In this document: positions 45,896-54,478 of the stretch, one piece after another | How positions within the stretch are numbered: the stretch's first letter is position 1 | Layout of the letters: each line of letters opens with the position of its first letter | The notes under the pieces: generated by a model | What the model was told of the DNA's origin: nothing | The model's input: the letters and a program-made list of their open reading frames with translations, nothing else | Databases searched by the model: none | Program-made: the position numbers and the translations under genes | DNA from: Site-B1 sp963722665 | GTDB taxonomy: Bacteria; Bacteroidota; Bacteroidia; Flavobacteriales; Flavobacteriaceae | Assembly (NCBI GenBank): GCA_963722665.1 | Contig: CAVRNW010000022.1 | Location: 1-64,000 of the forward strand | DNA: 64,000 nucleotides | Reading direction: 5' to 3'

Positions 45896-45896
45896 T

Positions 45897-47168
45897 TTAT
45901 TTTGCTTTATGAAGAACTATTTTTAGAATGTTCCAGTTATAAATTAGTACTGAAACAAATACTGTTAATCCGGCTGATCGTATCACCATTTCATTTTGAA
46001 AAACAATGCCGCAGAGTAAAACGGCAAAGCCAATGGCGAAAAGCCATAATTGCATTGTTGCAGCTTTTTCTGAGTATAAATCTTTAGGAAAAGGTATGTC
46101 CCCTTTCCCTATCTTTTTTCGATAAACCTTTAACCAGACTATAAACGGTAGTGTTTTGTAGGTTTGACCCATTATTAAAGAAGATATAAAACCTATGAGC
46201 AAAGCACTCCCATAAGCTATGGCTAAAGGAAGTAGATTTGTTTCTGTTTGCGAGGTTCCAAATGCCAGTATTATTATAAGTACTACCGGAATTGTGAGGA
46301 TAACAAATGAAAGCGCACTTTTCCTCATCCCAATATCCAGTTGTTTTTTCACTCTTTTTTTATAGGCTTCAAAGAGGAATGATATAAAGAACAAGATTCC
46401 GGAAGAAACCAAGATCACGGCAGCCAAAGTCCCATAATGGAATTGAAAATAAAGGCTGATAATCCCGATGATCAATCCAATATTCACCAGAGCATACGCT
46501 GCTTTCAGTTTTCTTTTATTTAGCTGGTGGGATACCATGAACATGGGCAACAGTCTGCTGCCAACCCCCATAATTAGTTGTATAAACCATCCTACAATAC
46601 CCGCGTGGGCATGTAGTTTTAATAATTCTAAATGGGGCGTTGATAGATAAGGATGTGTAAGATTGATGGCAAGCGCTATACCTACGCTAACTGTAAAAAG
46701 AAGCCAGACAACAGATGTTTGAATGAAATTCTTCTCAGTGCTTTTTTTTACTGATGTGCGACTTGTTACAAATACATTTACAGCAAATAATGTGACGGAC
46801 AGAAAAACAAAGGCAGATGCTATATACATAGGTGTAGCCAGCCAAAAATTCCAAAACGATATGGCCAGTAAAACGGCTCCGGCTGCCAGGAAAACGAAGG
46901 ATAGAACAGCTAATATTTCACTATATAATTTAACTTCCATTATCACAGGAATAAGCTGATACAAGGCTCCAAATATGACCATGCTTATCCAGCCAAGAAC
47001 TAGCAGATGTGTGATTGCTAGTAGTTTTGGATTGAAGTAATGCCCAATAAGAGCTTCAGGAAAGAGTGACACAAGTAAAGTGACGAAAAGCCAGATGAGT
47101 CCCCCAAAAACAAAATGAGGGATCACGATAGCCGGTGATGGTGCGTTTTGGCTTGCGACCTGCTGCAT
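45897..47168 (-). CDS. Heme-copper-oxidase-I-like/NnrS-like membrane protein
   Basis: The protein has 423 residues and about 12 hydrophobic helices. Histidine-bearing helices LAITHLLVLGWISMVIFG and LKLHAHAGIVGWFIQLIMGVGSRLLPMFMVSH match the subunit-I-like proteins found with NO-response genes. They are related to NnrS and the quinol-type NO reductase fold. It may bind heme and reduce NO or protect against it; catalysis is not proven because the full set of metal ligands is not evident. It overlaps the DUF1858 gene by 1 bp. Confidence 0.78.
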   Translation of the reverse strand: MQQVASQNAPSPAIVIPHFVFGGLIWLFVTLLVSLFPEALIGHYFNPKLLAITHLLVLGWISMVIFGALYQLIPVIMEVKLYSEILAVLSFVFLAAGAVLLAISFWNFWLATPMYIASAFVFLSVTLFAVNVFVTSRTSVKKSTEKNFIQTSVVWLLFTVSVGIALAINLTHPYLSTPHLELLKLHAHAGIVGWFIQLIMGVGSRLLPMFMVSHQLNKRKLKAAYALVNIGLIIGIISLYFQFHYGTLAAVILVSSGILFFISFLFEAYKKRVKKQLDIGMRKSALSFVILTIPVVLIIILAFGTSQTETNLLPLAIAYGSALLIGFISSLIMGQTYKTLPFIVWLKVYRKKIGKGDIPFPKDLYSEKAATMQLWLFAIGFAVLLCGIVFQNEMVIRSAGLTVFVSVLIYNWNILKIVLHKAK

Positions 47169-47989
47169 TAGTTATGTATTAATAGTTTTACATTTCCTTC
47201 TTCAATCTCGGAAATCCAGGTTATTAACTTCCGCTCTGCCAACTCAGGCAATAGATATTGCGGAACTTTTTTATGATTTATATATAGGGCATGACCTTCT
47301 GGTAGTTCTTCCAGTTCCTTCAGGATAGTAACCATTGGCAATGGCATTTCTAAGTCACGCACATCAATTTCTTTACATTTATTATTAAACCTGGCTTTCT
47401 CTGCTTCCAGCTTCTCAATGGCAATATTAAAAACCCGCTTGCCGTCATCTATATCTTGACCTGTTTCCTCGGTCCCATTTATAAAATATGTCTTTACTAC
47501 ACCATCCTGTGATCTAACGGTGCTGGGATAGCCTTTTTTGTTTAAAATTTTTATAAGCGGTGTAGGTTCAAAAGAATTAATAACCTCTAACACAAATCCA
47601 TCAGGAAGTATTTTTATGGCATCCATAATATGTTGGAATGGGTCAGTGCCTTGCTGTAATACTGGTCGGACATCCAGTGTTTTGATCTTACCGGAGCTAA
47701 TAGATTGCATTATTGTTGGATTTCCCTTGTCAGCTTGCTTCGGTTTTGGTGTTATTATTTCAATCTCAAAACCAATCTTGGAAAGTGCGTTTAGAAAATC
47801 GTCTACTTTACATTTACCAATTCTGGCAGCATCGGCAATGGTTACCCTTGGTGCTAATACTTTTCTCAGTATCGGATTCTTCAACTTTTCAAAATGAGGG
47901 TTAATGGCAGCAATTACATCAATAGCCTCCTTGTTGTGTTTGATAATTGTTGATATTTTTGTTTGGGTGTTAATTTTCATTTTTTCCAA
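47168..47989 (-). CDS. DUF1858-DUF2249-DUF2249 protein
   Basis: The protein has 273 residues. DUF1858 lies at about 5-75 (TKISTIIKHNKEAIDVIAAINPHF), followed by two DUF2249 domains at about 95-170 (LDVRPVLQQGTDPFQHIMDAI) and 203-272 (EIDVRDLEMPLPMVTILKELEEL). DUF2249 is SirA/TusA-like and accompanies hemerythrins in NO-stress and Fe-S-repair gene clusters. Its start overlaps the hemerythrin gene by 13 bp, implying coupling. Role inferred from context. Confidence 0.85.
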   Translation of the reverse strand: MEKMKINTQTKISTIIKHNKEAIDVIAAINPHFEKLKNPILRKVLAPRVTIADAARIGKCKVDDFLNALSKIGFEIEIITPKPKQADKGNPTIMQSISSGKIKTLDVRPVLQQGTDPFQHIMDAIKILPDGFVLEVINSFEPTPLIKILNKKGYPSTVRSQDGVVKTYFINGTEETGQDIDDGKRVFNIAIEKLEAEKARFNNKCKEIDVRDLEMPLPMVTILKELEELPEGHALYINHKKVPQYLLPELAERKLITWISEIEEGNVKLLIHN

Positions 47990-48672
47990 AATTCAGGTGT
48001 GAAACGATGTGATGAGCTCTCTGTATCTCCCAGTTTTTCGCCAATGATAGCCAGCTCTGCAGCAGTTAAGACTTCATTTTCCAGCCAGGGAAACATAGTC
48101 CTTTCTTCAAAGCGGATATGATTTTTAATTAGTTCACCAAGCTTCAAGGAATTCTCCTTTGGTGATCCTTTTTCTTCCATGATTCCTTTAGCCAAATCTC
48201 GGATCTGCTTATGCTCTGATAAAAACCGTTTAGCAATCTCAGAATCACCAAAATAGGGTAACAGTATGTTTTCTTCACTTTTAAAATGCACTGATAGATG
48301 GTTGTCCCAAAAGTCTTTGACAAACCGTTTCAATGTAATATCATCTGTTTTATCAGCTTTCTTCAGGCGACTGCAAAACACCAATCCGTGATGATGTTCA
48401 TGGGATAGGGCAATTAGGTTTTCATTTCTTTTTACCGGTTTTTCACTTGTGTTTAATTTAGTAATTTTTATTTCCCATATTTCAGGGCCATTTAACAGGT
48501 ATTCCCATTTAAAGACTTCGCCTCTTTCTGCTATTAATTGGTAATACAGTGGTTTAGGGTCATGATCGTTGTGAATTACAAAGGCCTGGCCACTAGACAA
48601 AGCATCGAATCTTTCAAAGATAGTTGGATGTTTTAGTCTTGGTTCAATTTGAGTTACATCTAGTGTTTCCAT
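47977..48672 (-). CDS. DUF2249-hemerythrin di-iron protein (RIC-like)
   Basis: The protein has 231 residues. An N-terminal DUF2249 domain (LDVTQIEPRLKHPTIFERFDAL) is joined to a four-helix hemerythrin domain with HEHHHGLVFC, HLSVHFKSEENILLPYF, LSEHKQIRDLAKG and IKNHIRFEERTMFPWLE, the His/Glu ligands of a di-iron site. It resembles RIC/ScdA proteins that repair Fe-S clusters after NO damage. First gene of the operon, with an operator and a -7 box upstream. Confidence 0.88.
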   Translation of the reverse strand: METLDVTQIEPRLKHPTIFERFDALSSGQAFVIHNDHDPKPLYYQLIAERGEVFKWEYLLNGPEIWEIKITKLNTSEKPVKRNENLIALSHEHHHGLVFCSRLKKADKTDDITLKRFVKDFWDNHLSVHFKSEENILLPYFGDSEIAKRFLSEHKQIRDLAKGIMEEKGSPKENSLKLGELIKNHIRFEERTMFPWLENEVLTAAELAIIGEKLGDTESSSHRFTPEFWKK

Positions 48673-48709
48673 AATTATGTAATTGATTTTTAATATCTGT
48701 TTGATACTG

Positions 48710-48764
48710 CAAATATATAAGTTTTTTTACAATAAAAGACTAAATGGTCGTTTATTGTAAAAAA
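48710..48764 (-). promoter_or_regulatory. Long inverted-repeat operator and -7 box of the NO-stress operon
   Basis: TTTTTTACAATAAA (48723-48736) and TTTATTGTAAAAAA (48751-48764) are perfect 14-bp arms. An inner GAC-N6-GTC extends the symmetry. A TATATTTG -7 box on the minus strand (48710-48717) follows, 38 bp before the hemerythrin start. Position suggests control by the Rrf2 protein of the same operon. Confidence 0.75.
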
Positions 48765-48918
48765 TCATGATCAGTGAACAAGATATCGCAGTGCAAATAA
48801 ATAAATATAGCTTTGAATGGAATAATTATCGATCGTTTTTTGTCTTTTATTCGAGACCTTCAAATCGTGTTGGAGAGCTATTATTCATAACGAGTACTTT
48901 ATGAAAAGGGGCTGTTTT

Positions 48919-49530
48919 TTATAAGTTACCAAAGTAGCCACTAATTCCGCTAAGTATACTTTGAACCGCGTAAGCAGCAAGTATCAATCCCATTATTTTG
49001 CTAATAACCGTAATTCCATAGTTTCCAATTATTTTTTGCAGATGGTTTGCTGTTAAAAGAATTAAACAAGTAATTACTATAACAACTAATACAAGTCCGG
49101 TGGTAATGCTTTGTTGTTGGATTGTATAAAGGTGATTATCTGTCATAAGAACCACAGCCATAATTGCTCCCGGAGATGCAATTGAAGGTATTGCAATGGG
49201 GAAGGTAGTTACGTGTTTATAATCTGTAATTCTATTTTTTTCCTGCTCAGGTTTTCCGTCTCCGAAAATCATGGTTAGTGCAAACAAGAAAAGAATGACT
49301 CCACCTGAGATTTGAAAAGCATCTAGGGAAACGGACATTCCCTCTAAAATTAATTGTCCAATTACAATGAAAAACAAAAGAATTAGGAAAGCTATTACCG
49401 ATGCACGAACTGCAATTTTCTTTTTATGAATTAGATCAAACTCTTTAGTGGCCTCAAGATAAACTGGTATTGAACCGATTGGGTCAATCACAGCAAAAAT
49501 GAAAAATATAGTAGTTAAAATCTCAACCAT
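48919..49530 (-). CDS. MarC family membrane protein
   Basis: The protein has 203 residues and six hydrophobic helices. FAVIDPIGSIPVYLEATKEF, FPIAIPSIASPGAIMAVVLM and the C-terminal GLILAAYAVQSILSGISGYF are MarC family hallmarks. Function is uncertain; the family was wrongly tied to multiple-drug resistance and may move small solutes. It lies 3 bp after a lipoprotein gene. Confidence 0.88.
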   Translation of the reverse strand: MVEILTTIFFIFAVIDPIGSIPVYLEATKEFDLIHKKKIAVRASVIAFLILLFFIVIGQLILEGMSVSLDAFQISGGVILFLFALTMIFGDGKPEQEKNRITDYKHVTTFPIAIPSIASPGAIMAVVLMTDNHLYTIQQQSITTGLVLVVIVITCLILLTANHLQKIIGNYGITVISKIMGLILAAYAVQSILSGISGYFGNL

Positions 49531-49533
49531 ATT

Positions 49534-50043
49534 TTATTTGATTCGTTTTGCGTGAGTTGTAAATGACAACCCTTGTTGCCCCATTGTTGAACTCATAATT
49601 CCTTCAAATAAAGGTTCCGGACAGTTTTTTGGGATTTTCCATTCAAATATAAAGTTTGCGCCAGTTCCTCCTGATATATCAATTTCATCGATAATTATCT
49701 CTGTCGTTTCCATTGGTGCCAAAAAAATTGGATAATCAAAATATTTTCTAATTGATACTCCGTGAGTATCAAAATATTCGGCTTTTAGAATATAGATTGA
49801 ATCTAAATCACTCACATTACGCAAGCTTACCATTGCTGTCAAATTGTGTGTTTTATGTTGTGACAAACTGTAAATCTGTGAATAAATTGAAAGATAAGAT
49901 TTTCCATATTCAAGTGAATCATCTGCTTTTAGGCTAACCTTTCGTTTTGACCAGTTTTCGGGATTTATAGAACTCATTTCTTTACTTTCATTACAACTGA
50001 GAAGTAGAATGACTAATACTATTGGTATATATTTTTGTTTCAT
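49534..50043 (-). CDS. Lipoprotein, DUF3124-like
   Basis: The protein has 169 residues. The lipobox is VILLLSC (Cys17). The sequence YGKSYLSIYSQIYSLSQHKTHNLTAMVSLRNVSDLDSIYILKAEYFDTHGVSIRKYFDYPIFLAPMETTEIIIDEIDISGGTGANFIFEW fits the DUF3124 pattern. It is outside the cytoplasm; the role is unknown. It pairs with the MarC gene (3-bp gap). Confidence 0.65.
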   Translation of the reverse strand: MKQKYIPIVLVILLLSCNESKEMSSINPENWSKRKVSLKADDSLEYGKSYLSIYSQIYSLSQHKTHNLTAMVSLRNVSDLDSIYILKAEYFDTHGVSIRKYFDYPIFLAPMETTEIIIDEIDISGGTGANFIFEWKIPKNCPEPLFEGIMSSTMGQQGLSFTTHAKRIK

Positions 50044-50095
50044 TTTAGTAAGATGTTTTTTTAAATGGGATATAACTGTTGCTGTATGTTTAGTT

Positions 50096-50170
50096 GCGCC
50101 TGCCTTTGGCAGGCAGGTGATTAAGTAACTAATTTAGTAAATAAAAACCGAATTGAATCCCGTTCCCACC
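50096..50170. repeat. Recurring intergenic element, 50-kb copy
   Basis: The palindrome GCGCCTGCCTTTGGCAGGCA is followed by GGTGATTAAGTAACTAATTT and AAAACCGAATTGAATCCCG. It combines the parts seen separately at 42174, 44981 and 56855. The gap to 50336 has no gene but holds GATTGTTGTAAAGTG at 50296. Confidence 0.75.
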
Positions 50171-50336
50171 CTATTATTAACGGGAGCTATTGGAATTCGT
50201 AGCAGACCAGAACTTGCAATTTGTCCGAATTTGAATGTAGCCAATAAATTGACGCAAAAATGTAAGCATACATTTACCCACCATGACCGCTTAGTGATTG
50301 TTGTAAAGTGTTTTTGAAGTTGAAGTTGTCTTTCAA

Positions 50337-50519
50337 TTACTTGTTCTTGTTAGAATCAGGTTCATCTTTAAAAAATAATACGCTCCCTATTAGAATTCCG
50401 CCAATAATTATTCCATAATAAGATTGAGAAAAGTCAGCACCGTCAATGGCTAAATATATACCCGAAAGTACACCTACCGACCCAATTACTATTAGAAATG
50501 TCTTTGCCGTTTTAGCCAT
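50337..50519 (-). CDS. Small two-helix membrane protein (60 residues)
   Basis: MAKTAKTFLIVIGSVGVLSGIYLAID and YYGIIIGGILIGSVLFFKDEPDSNKNK give two membrane helices and a charged tail. No family recognised. It shares its strand and its short gap (44 bp) with the next membrane protein. Confidence 0.5.
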   Translation of the reverse strand: MAKTAKTFLIVIGSVGVLSGIYLAIDGADFSQSYYGIIIGGILIGSVLFFKDEPDSNKNK

Positions 50520-50563
50520 AGTCTTATTATTTTTTTAACTCAGTTAATTGTTGTTGTTTTAAT

Positions 50564-50959
50564 TTACTTCTGCTCCAATTCTTTGGTCCTCGAAAATGCA
50601 TAAATTATAAAACCTCCAAATGCAATAACAAGCGGTCCGATTACAGGAGCATAGGGTTTGACATCAGGAATAACTGAGCCAATAAAGTTTTGAAAATTTT
50701 CTTGCCCAATGAATATAAAGATGATGGCAGCTATTATGAACAGGTAACCTAAAAATTTAAATACGCCGGGGTATTTTGATTCTTTAGCAGCGACAATAAA
50801 TAAAACACCAAAAACTAACCTCACTACTATTGCAGAGATATATAGCAAAGTATTTTCCATATTTTCTTCTATAAAACCAATAAGTATTTCAGGATTAATG
50901 AGCAGTGATATCCCTGCAAGGAGCATTAGAATTCCAAATAGTTTGATAATTAAGTTCAT
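50564..50959 (-). CDS. Four-helix membrane protein of about 130 residues, paralog 1
   Basis: The protein has 131 residues and four hydrophobic segments: KLFGILMLLAGISLLINPEIL, ISAIVVRLVFGVLFIVAA, FKFLGYLFIIAAIIFIFIG and PLVIAFGGFIIYAF. Its plan and several positions (LLINP near residue 20, A-x-R-L, a K-x-LG motif, FGG-x-IIY near the end) match the 129-residue protein at 56912-57301, so the two are paralogs. Function unknown. Confidence 0.6.
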   Translation of the reverse strand: MNLIIKLFGILMLLAGISLLINPEILIGFIEENMENTLLYISAIVVRLVFGVLFIVAAKESKYPGVFKFLGYLFIIAAIIFIFIGQENFQNFIGSVIPDVKPYAPVIGPLVIAFGGFIIYAFSRTKELEQK

Positions 50960-50988
50960 GAATAGATTTATTATAAATTGATTTTTTA

Positions 50989-51261
50989 TTAGTCAATCTC
51001 GTTGTGCAGAGGATATAATTCGGCTTCGGCATTAATACCATTTTTCTTTGCCAAAGGCACCATAATTTCGCCAAATTGACCAAAGTCTTCTGCTGATTCC
51101 CAGATATCAACGACCAGGATTTCACCTTCTTTTATGGAAGCGAAGTGATGCGGTCTCGCTTTCAGTTTAAGTTGTCCTGCATCGGTTAGATCCTGCACTA
51201 AATTGTCATACTGTTTTGTGGTCGCACCTTTAAGGCGGACCACTGCCAATACTTTTCCCAT
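50989..51261 (-). CDS. ABM-like small protein, probable relative of 42701 gene
   Basis: The protein has 90 residues: MGKVLAVVRLKGATTKQYDNLVQDLTDAGQL, HFASIKEGEILVVDIWESAEDFGQFGEIMVPLAKKNG. It has a dimeric alpha/beta-barrel look, similar to proteins annotated as antibiotic biosynthesis monooxygenase-like. The region upstream of the ATG resembles that of the gene at 42701, so the two cassettes may share an origin. Confidence 0.6.
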   Translation of the reverse strand: MGKVLAVVRLKGATTKQYDNLVQDLTDAGQLKLKARPHHFASIKEGEILVVDIWESAEDFGQFGEIMVPLAKKNGINAEAELYPLHNEID

Positions 51262-51289
51262 CGTTTTTTATGTTTTGAAGTTGATTGGC

Positions 51290-51495
51290 CTACTCTTATC
51301 GGTTTTCGGCTTCCCCGTTTTATGTTTTCCAGAAAATTTGAGCTAAACACGGGATAAACGCAGTTTTTCTTTGGATTTATTTTAAATTGAAACTAAGTTA
51401 CATAAATTAAATAAATACTAAAGGGATCGTAAGTCCTCATGCATCGGGATTTTAAATAGGCTTGTTTTATAACTCAGTACTTTGTTGCAGGCTAT
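51290..51495. repeat. Recurring intergenic element, 51-kb copy
   Basis: GGTTTTCGGCTTCCCCGTTT (51301) matches 43006 (GGTTTTCAGCATCCCCGTTT). TTTAAATAGGCTTGTTTTAT and CAGTACTTTGTTG (51451-51490) match 43187-43230. The whole gap therefore parallels the 43-kb gap. No gene inside. Confidence 0.7.
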
Positions 51496-51505
51496 ATAGT
51501 AAAAA

Positions 51506-52237
51506 TCAGTCGATCATTAGTTTGACTATGGTTACAATTCCAATAAAAAGAATGAAGAATAAAGACAATTTTCGGAATTTGGTTTGAGGAATATAGGCTA
51601 ATATCTTCTTGCCTACAAACGAGCCTAGGATGCCGATAACAAACAAAAAAGGCACATATTTTAGGTCGTGTTTGTGAATATAACCATTGTTATAGTAAAC
51701 AAATGTTCGTGAAAAATCTATCATAAAATCTATAAATGCCGAAGTTGCTATAAATACACTTTTTTCTAAATTAAATGCAGCCATAGTCAAACCTCTGATT
51801 GCCCCTCCGGTTCCCAACAAACCTGCTGAAAATCCGGAAAAAGAACCTCCAATAATTGCATTTTTTTTATTTGGAGCAATACTTAATTTACTTTTAATTA
51901 TAAATAACAGACTAAATCCTACTAAAAATATCCCTAAAAAGATCTCTAAAAAGTTACTATTCAGGATCTTTGAAAGAAAACCACCTGCGATAACAAAAAT
52001 TACCGATGGTATTCCAATGTTTAATAATAGTTTTTTATCCAGACCTTTTTTGAACAAAAAGATTTTACTCAAATTACTTGATAGGTGAAATATTGCAGTA
52101 ATGCCTAAGACAGAATAGAAATCAAAATAAAAATTACCCAAAGGCACAAAGAAAACTGATGAACCAAAACCACCAATTGTTCCAATAATTTCAGCTACTA
52201 AAGCCAGGAGTAAAAAAACTATATTGACATCTTTCAT
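51506..52237 (-). CDS. TauE/SafE family permease
   Basis: The protein has 243 residues and seven to eight hydrophobic helices. FLLLALVAEIIGTIGGFGSSVFFVPLG is the first repeat of the TauE/SafE (sulfite exporter-like) fold; SFSGFSAGLLGTGGAIRGLTMAAF is the second. The family moves anions such as sulfite, sulfoacetate or taurine products. No sulfur genes are adjacent. Confidence 0.85.
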   Translation of the reverse strand: MKDVNIVFLLLALVAEIIGTIGGFGSSVFFVPLGNFYFDFYSVLGITAIFHLSSNLSKIFLFKKGLDKKLLLNIGIPSVIFVIAGGFLSKILNSNFLEIFLGIFLVGFSLLFIIKSKLSIAPNKKNAIIGGSFSGFSAGLLGTGGAIRGLTMAAFNLEKSVFIATSAFIDFMIDFSRTFVYYNNGYIHKHDLKYVPFLFVIGILGSFVGKKILAYIPQTKFRKLSLFFILFIGIVTIVKLMID

Positions 52238-52391
52238 TCAGATATTCTTTTTTAGTTTGCAGGTAATGGTAAATTTCATGAGTAGTGGCAAATTGCTTAG
52301 TACTTTCCTATCGAATCTTGATGAAGCTTGATCGGGCAAAGTACCGTGATATTTTGCGTTTTACCTCCATTATTTATACAAAATGGTAGCC

Positions 52392-53654
52392 TCAGTTATT
52401 TTTTTTTAGTTTAAGCCCATCAATTCTTTTCTTATAGTGATCGCTACCACTTAATTCAAAAGCTTTGGTTACATATTTTAAAGCATTGCCATAATCACTA
52501 ATTCTTTCATAATAATCCGCCATAGAATCATAGGCATTTGCACTTTCAGGATAATACACAATGGCAAGCTCAAAGTACATTTTCGCCTTTTCAAGCTGTT
52601 GCATATCCATATTCATATAACCTGACATATTTAAAAGTTCTTCCGGATAAGGAGGCTCAGAATATCCAAAATGGTCTTTGAGCTTCTTTTCTCTATATTT
52701 TATGATCCTGAATAACTCATCTTTTGGAGTATCAAATGAATTTATTTTATCAGTGTCTTCCATTTGATACCATTTAAAAAGTGAAATCAAACCATCCATA
52801 ATGGACGGAAATGAAATGGTACCATGTAAATCTCTTGGATAGAACTTCCATTCAAAAGCCAATCCATTTTTGGTATTTTGTTTAATCAAGTTTGAAAAGG
52901 CAATATTAGAACGGGGAAATAAGGTGTAATCTGAGGTATCTTGCATTACATTGTCTATGGTTATCTCAGAGTTCTGCATATGCAATTGTCCGCTTAATGA
53001 CATAAATAAAGATTTGTTTTCATATTTCTGAGTGGCGAGTGATCCTTGAGCCTCTTTCAATAGTTTTTGGTCGTCCCAATCCAGACTTGGGTCTATGGCT
53101 AAATAGTTGGCAAATAACTGCGAATGATTCATTAGTATATAAATGGAAAACAAGCCTCCATATGAATGACCAATTAATGTTCTAAAATTGGTAACGGGAT
53201 ATTTGTTTTCAATAAAAGGAATAAGTTCTTTTTCAAAAAATTTACTAAAATTTTCAGCCTCTCCATTTTCATCATTAAATGGCATTCCATACTTCTCCGT
53301 TATTTTTGAAGGCGTTAAGTCTCGTGTTCTGTTATTTGCATTTGAAATGCCAACAAGAACCATTTCAGGGGTAAAACCACCACTATAAAAATCCTGAACA
53401 TTATTAACGGTGGCCAGAAGAACCTCTCCGTCTAAAATATAAACCACAGGGTATTTTTGATTTTTCTCAGGGCTATAACTGATAGGTAATTGAATATAAA
53501 TCTCTCTCTGTTCATTAAGAATTTCGGAATACAAGCTATCTATAATTCCAGTTTTATTCAAGAACTGCTGATTTTTATTAGTCTGGGCATTACCCAACAG
53601 TTGGATAAAAACTAAGAATCCTATGCTCAATACTATTTGTAATCTATTTTTCAT
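52392..53654 (-). CDS. Secreted IroE/EstD-like esterase with TPR tail
   Basis: The start is ATG at 53654, because a signal peptide (SIGFLVFIQLLGNAQ) follows. The product has 420 residues. The alpha/beta-hydrolase part reads QREIYIQLPISYSPEKNQKYPVVYILDG, LVGISNANNRTRDLTPS, and LIGHSYGGLFSIYIL with the nucleophile Ser in GHSYGG. The acid Asp is in AIDPSLDWDD and the His in DLHGTISFP. The last 100 residues carry TPR-like repeats (KAKMYFELAIVYYPESANAYDSMADYYERISDYGNALK). It probably hydrolyses esters or siderophore-like substrates outside the inner membrane. Confidence 0.85.
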   Translation of the reverse strand: MKNRLQIVLSIGFLVFIQLLGNAQTNKNQQFLNKTGIIDSLYSEILNEQREIYIQLPISYSPEKNQKYPVVYILDGEVLLATVNNVQDFYSGGFTPEMVLVGISNANNRTRDLTPSKITEKYGMPFNDENGEAENFSKFFEKELIPFIENKYPVTNFRTLIGHSYGGLFSIYILMNHSQLFANYLAIDPSLDWDDQKLLKEAQGSLATQKYENKSLFMSLSGQLHMQNSEITIDNVMQDTSDYTLFPRSNIAFSNLIKQNTKNGLAFEWKFYPRDLHGTISFPSIMDGLISLFKWYQMEDTDKINSFDTPKDELFRIIKYREKKLKDHFGYSEPPYPEELLNMSGYMNMDMQQLEKAKMYFELAIVYYPESANAYDSMADYYERISDYGNALKYVTKAFELSGSDHYKKRIDGLKLKKNN

Positions 53655-53672
53655 TTTGTGCCTTATAATTGA

Positions 53673-53755
53673 TGTCAACGGAGCAATTTTTTTATTGAAT
53701 GTTTGTCGCTTTGAACTAAATCTGATTTGAATATAAATTTTATGCAGTGTTGGCA
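53673..53755. repeat. attC-like element overlapping the GNAT stop
   Basis: On the plus strand it runs from TGTCAACG (53673-53680) to GTGTTGGCA (53747-53755), 83 bp with inverted ends. The GTGTTGGCA end lies within the last codons of the GNAT gene. Its two ends match those of 57334-57424. Confidence 0.6.
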
Positions 53756-54288
53756 GCCGGCTTTTCAATTTCAAATATTATGTTATTAGCATTATCTTCA
53801 TCCTTTCTGTTTTCAATAAACCGGAAGCTGTTTTTTTCCAATAGTCTTATTGAACTTTTATTTTCTTTATGAGTAAAGGCCTCAATTTTATAAAGTCCTA
53901 ATTTATTGAATCCAAAATTAATAATACTTTTAAATGCTTCATTCATTATTCCTTTTCTATGAAAGGCAGGATTTAGGTCATATCCGATTTCAGCAATTTT
54001 TTTGTCGTTGGAAAAATTCCACAAACAAATAGTTCCAATAATTTTAGGACTATTTATTAAAGTTATGCCCCAGGCAATTGAATTATGGTTTTCGAATGCT
54101 TCATTTATTTCTGTAATAAATTTAATAGCATCCGTTTTATTTTTAGTTTTTCTGTTTTCGGGTCTTTCAATGAATTTATTTACAGTTTTATCAGAACGTA
54201 AGAATAAGATAACTTCAGAGTCTAATTCCTCAATTTTTCTTAAAAAAAGTCTTTCTGTTTTAATTTCCGGAAAAGGTCTGAATTTCAT
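53740..54288 (-). CDS. GNAT family N-acetyltransferase (RimJ/RimL type)
   Basis: The protein has 182 residues. TERLFLRKIEELDSEVILFLRSDK is the RimJ-like start. IGTICLWNFSNDKKIAEIGYDLNPAFHRKGIMNEAFKSIINFGF contains the acetyl-CoA loop (H-R-K-G-I/M). The end, NIIFEIEKPAANTA, reads into the recurrent TGCCAACAC sequence, so the last residues are supplied by the intergenic element. It transfers acetyl groups to an amine, probably a protein N-terminus or a small molecule. Confidence 0.88.
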   Translation of the reverse strand: MKFRPFPEIKTERLFLRKIEELDSEVILFLRSDKTVNKFIERPENRKTKNKTDAIKFITEINEAFENHNSIAWGITLINSPKIIGTICLWNFSNDKKIAEIGYDLNPAFHRKGIMNEAFKSIINFGFNKLGLYKIEAFTHKENKSSIRLLEKNSFRFIENRKDEDNANNIIFEIEKPAANTA

Positions 54289-54478
54289 TTGAATATTGTT
54301 TTCTGCTTGCAGTCAGCTGGTTGTATATGAAAAATAGGGCAGAAGATAAGCGATTTCCTTTCCGGTTATGCACAAGCCAAATCAAATGATCTGGCAAAGT
54401 CCTAAATATATCCAAAACTCATGATTTAGCAACAACTTCCTCTATTTTTTATATACAATGATGTGCCATGTTATTTCT

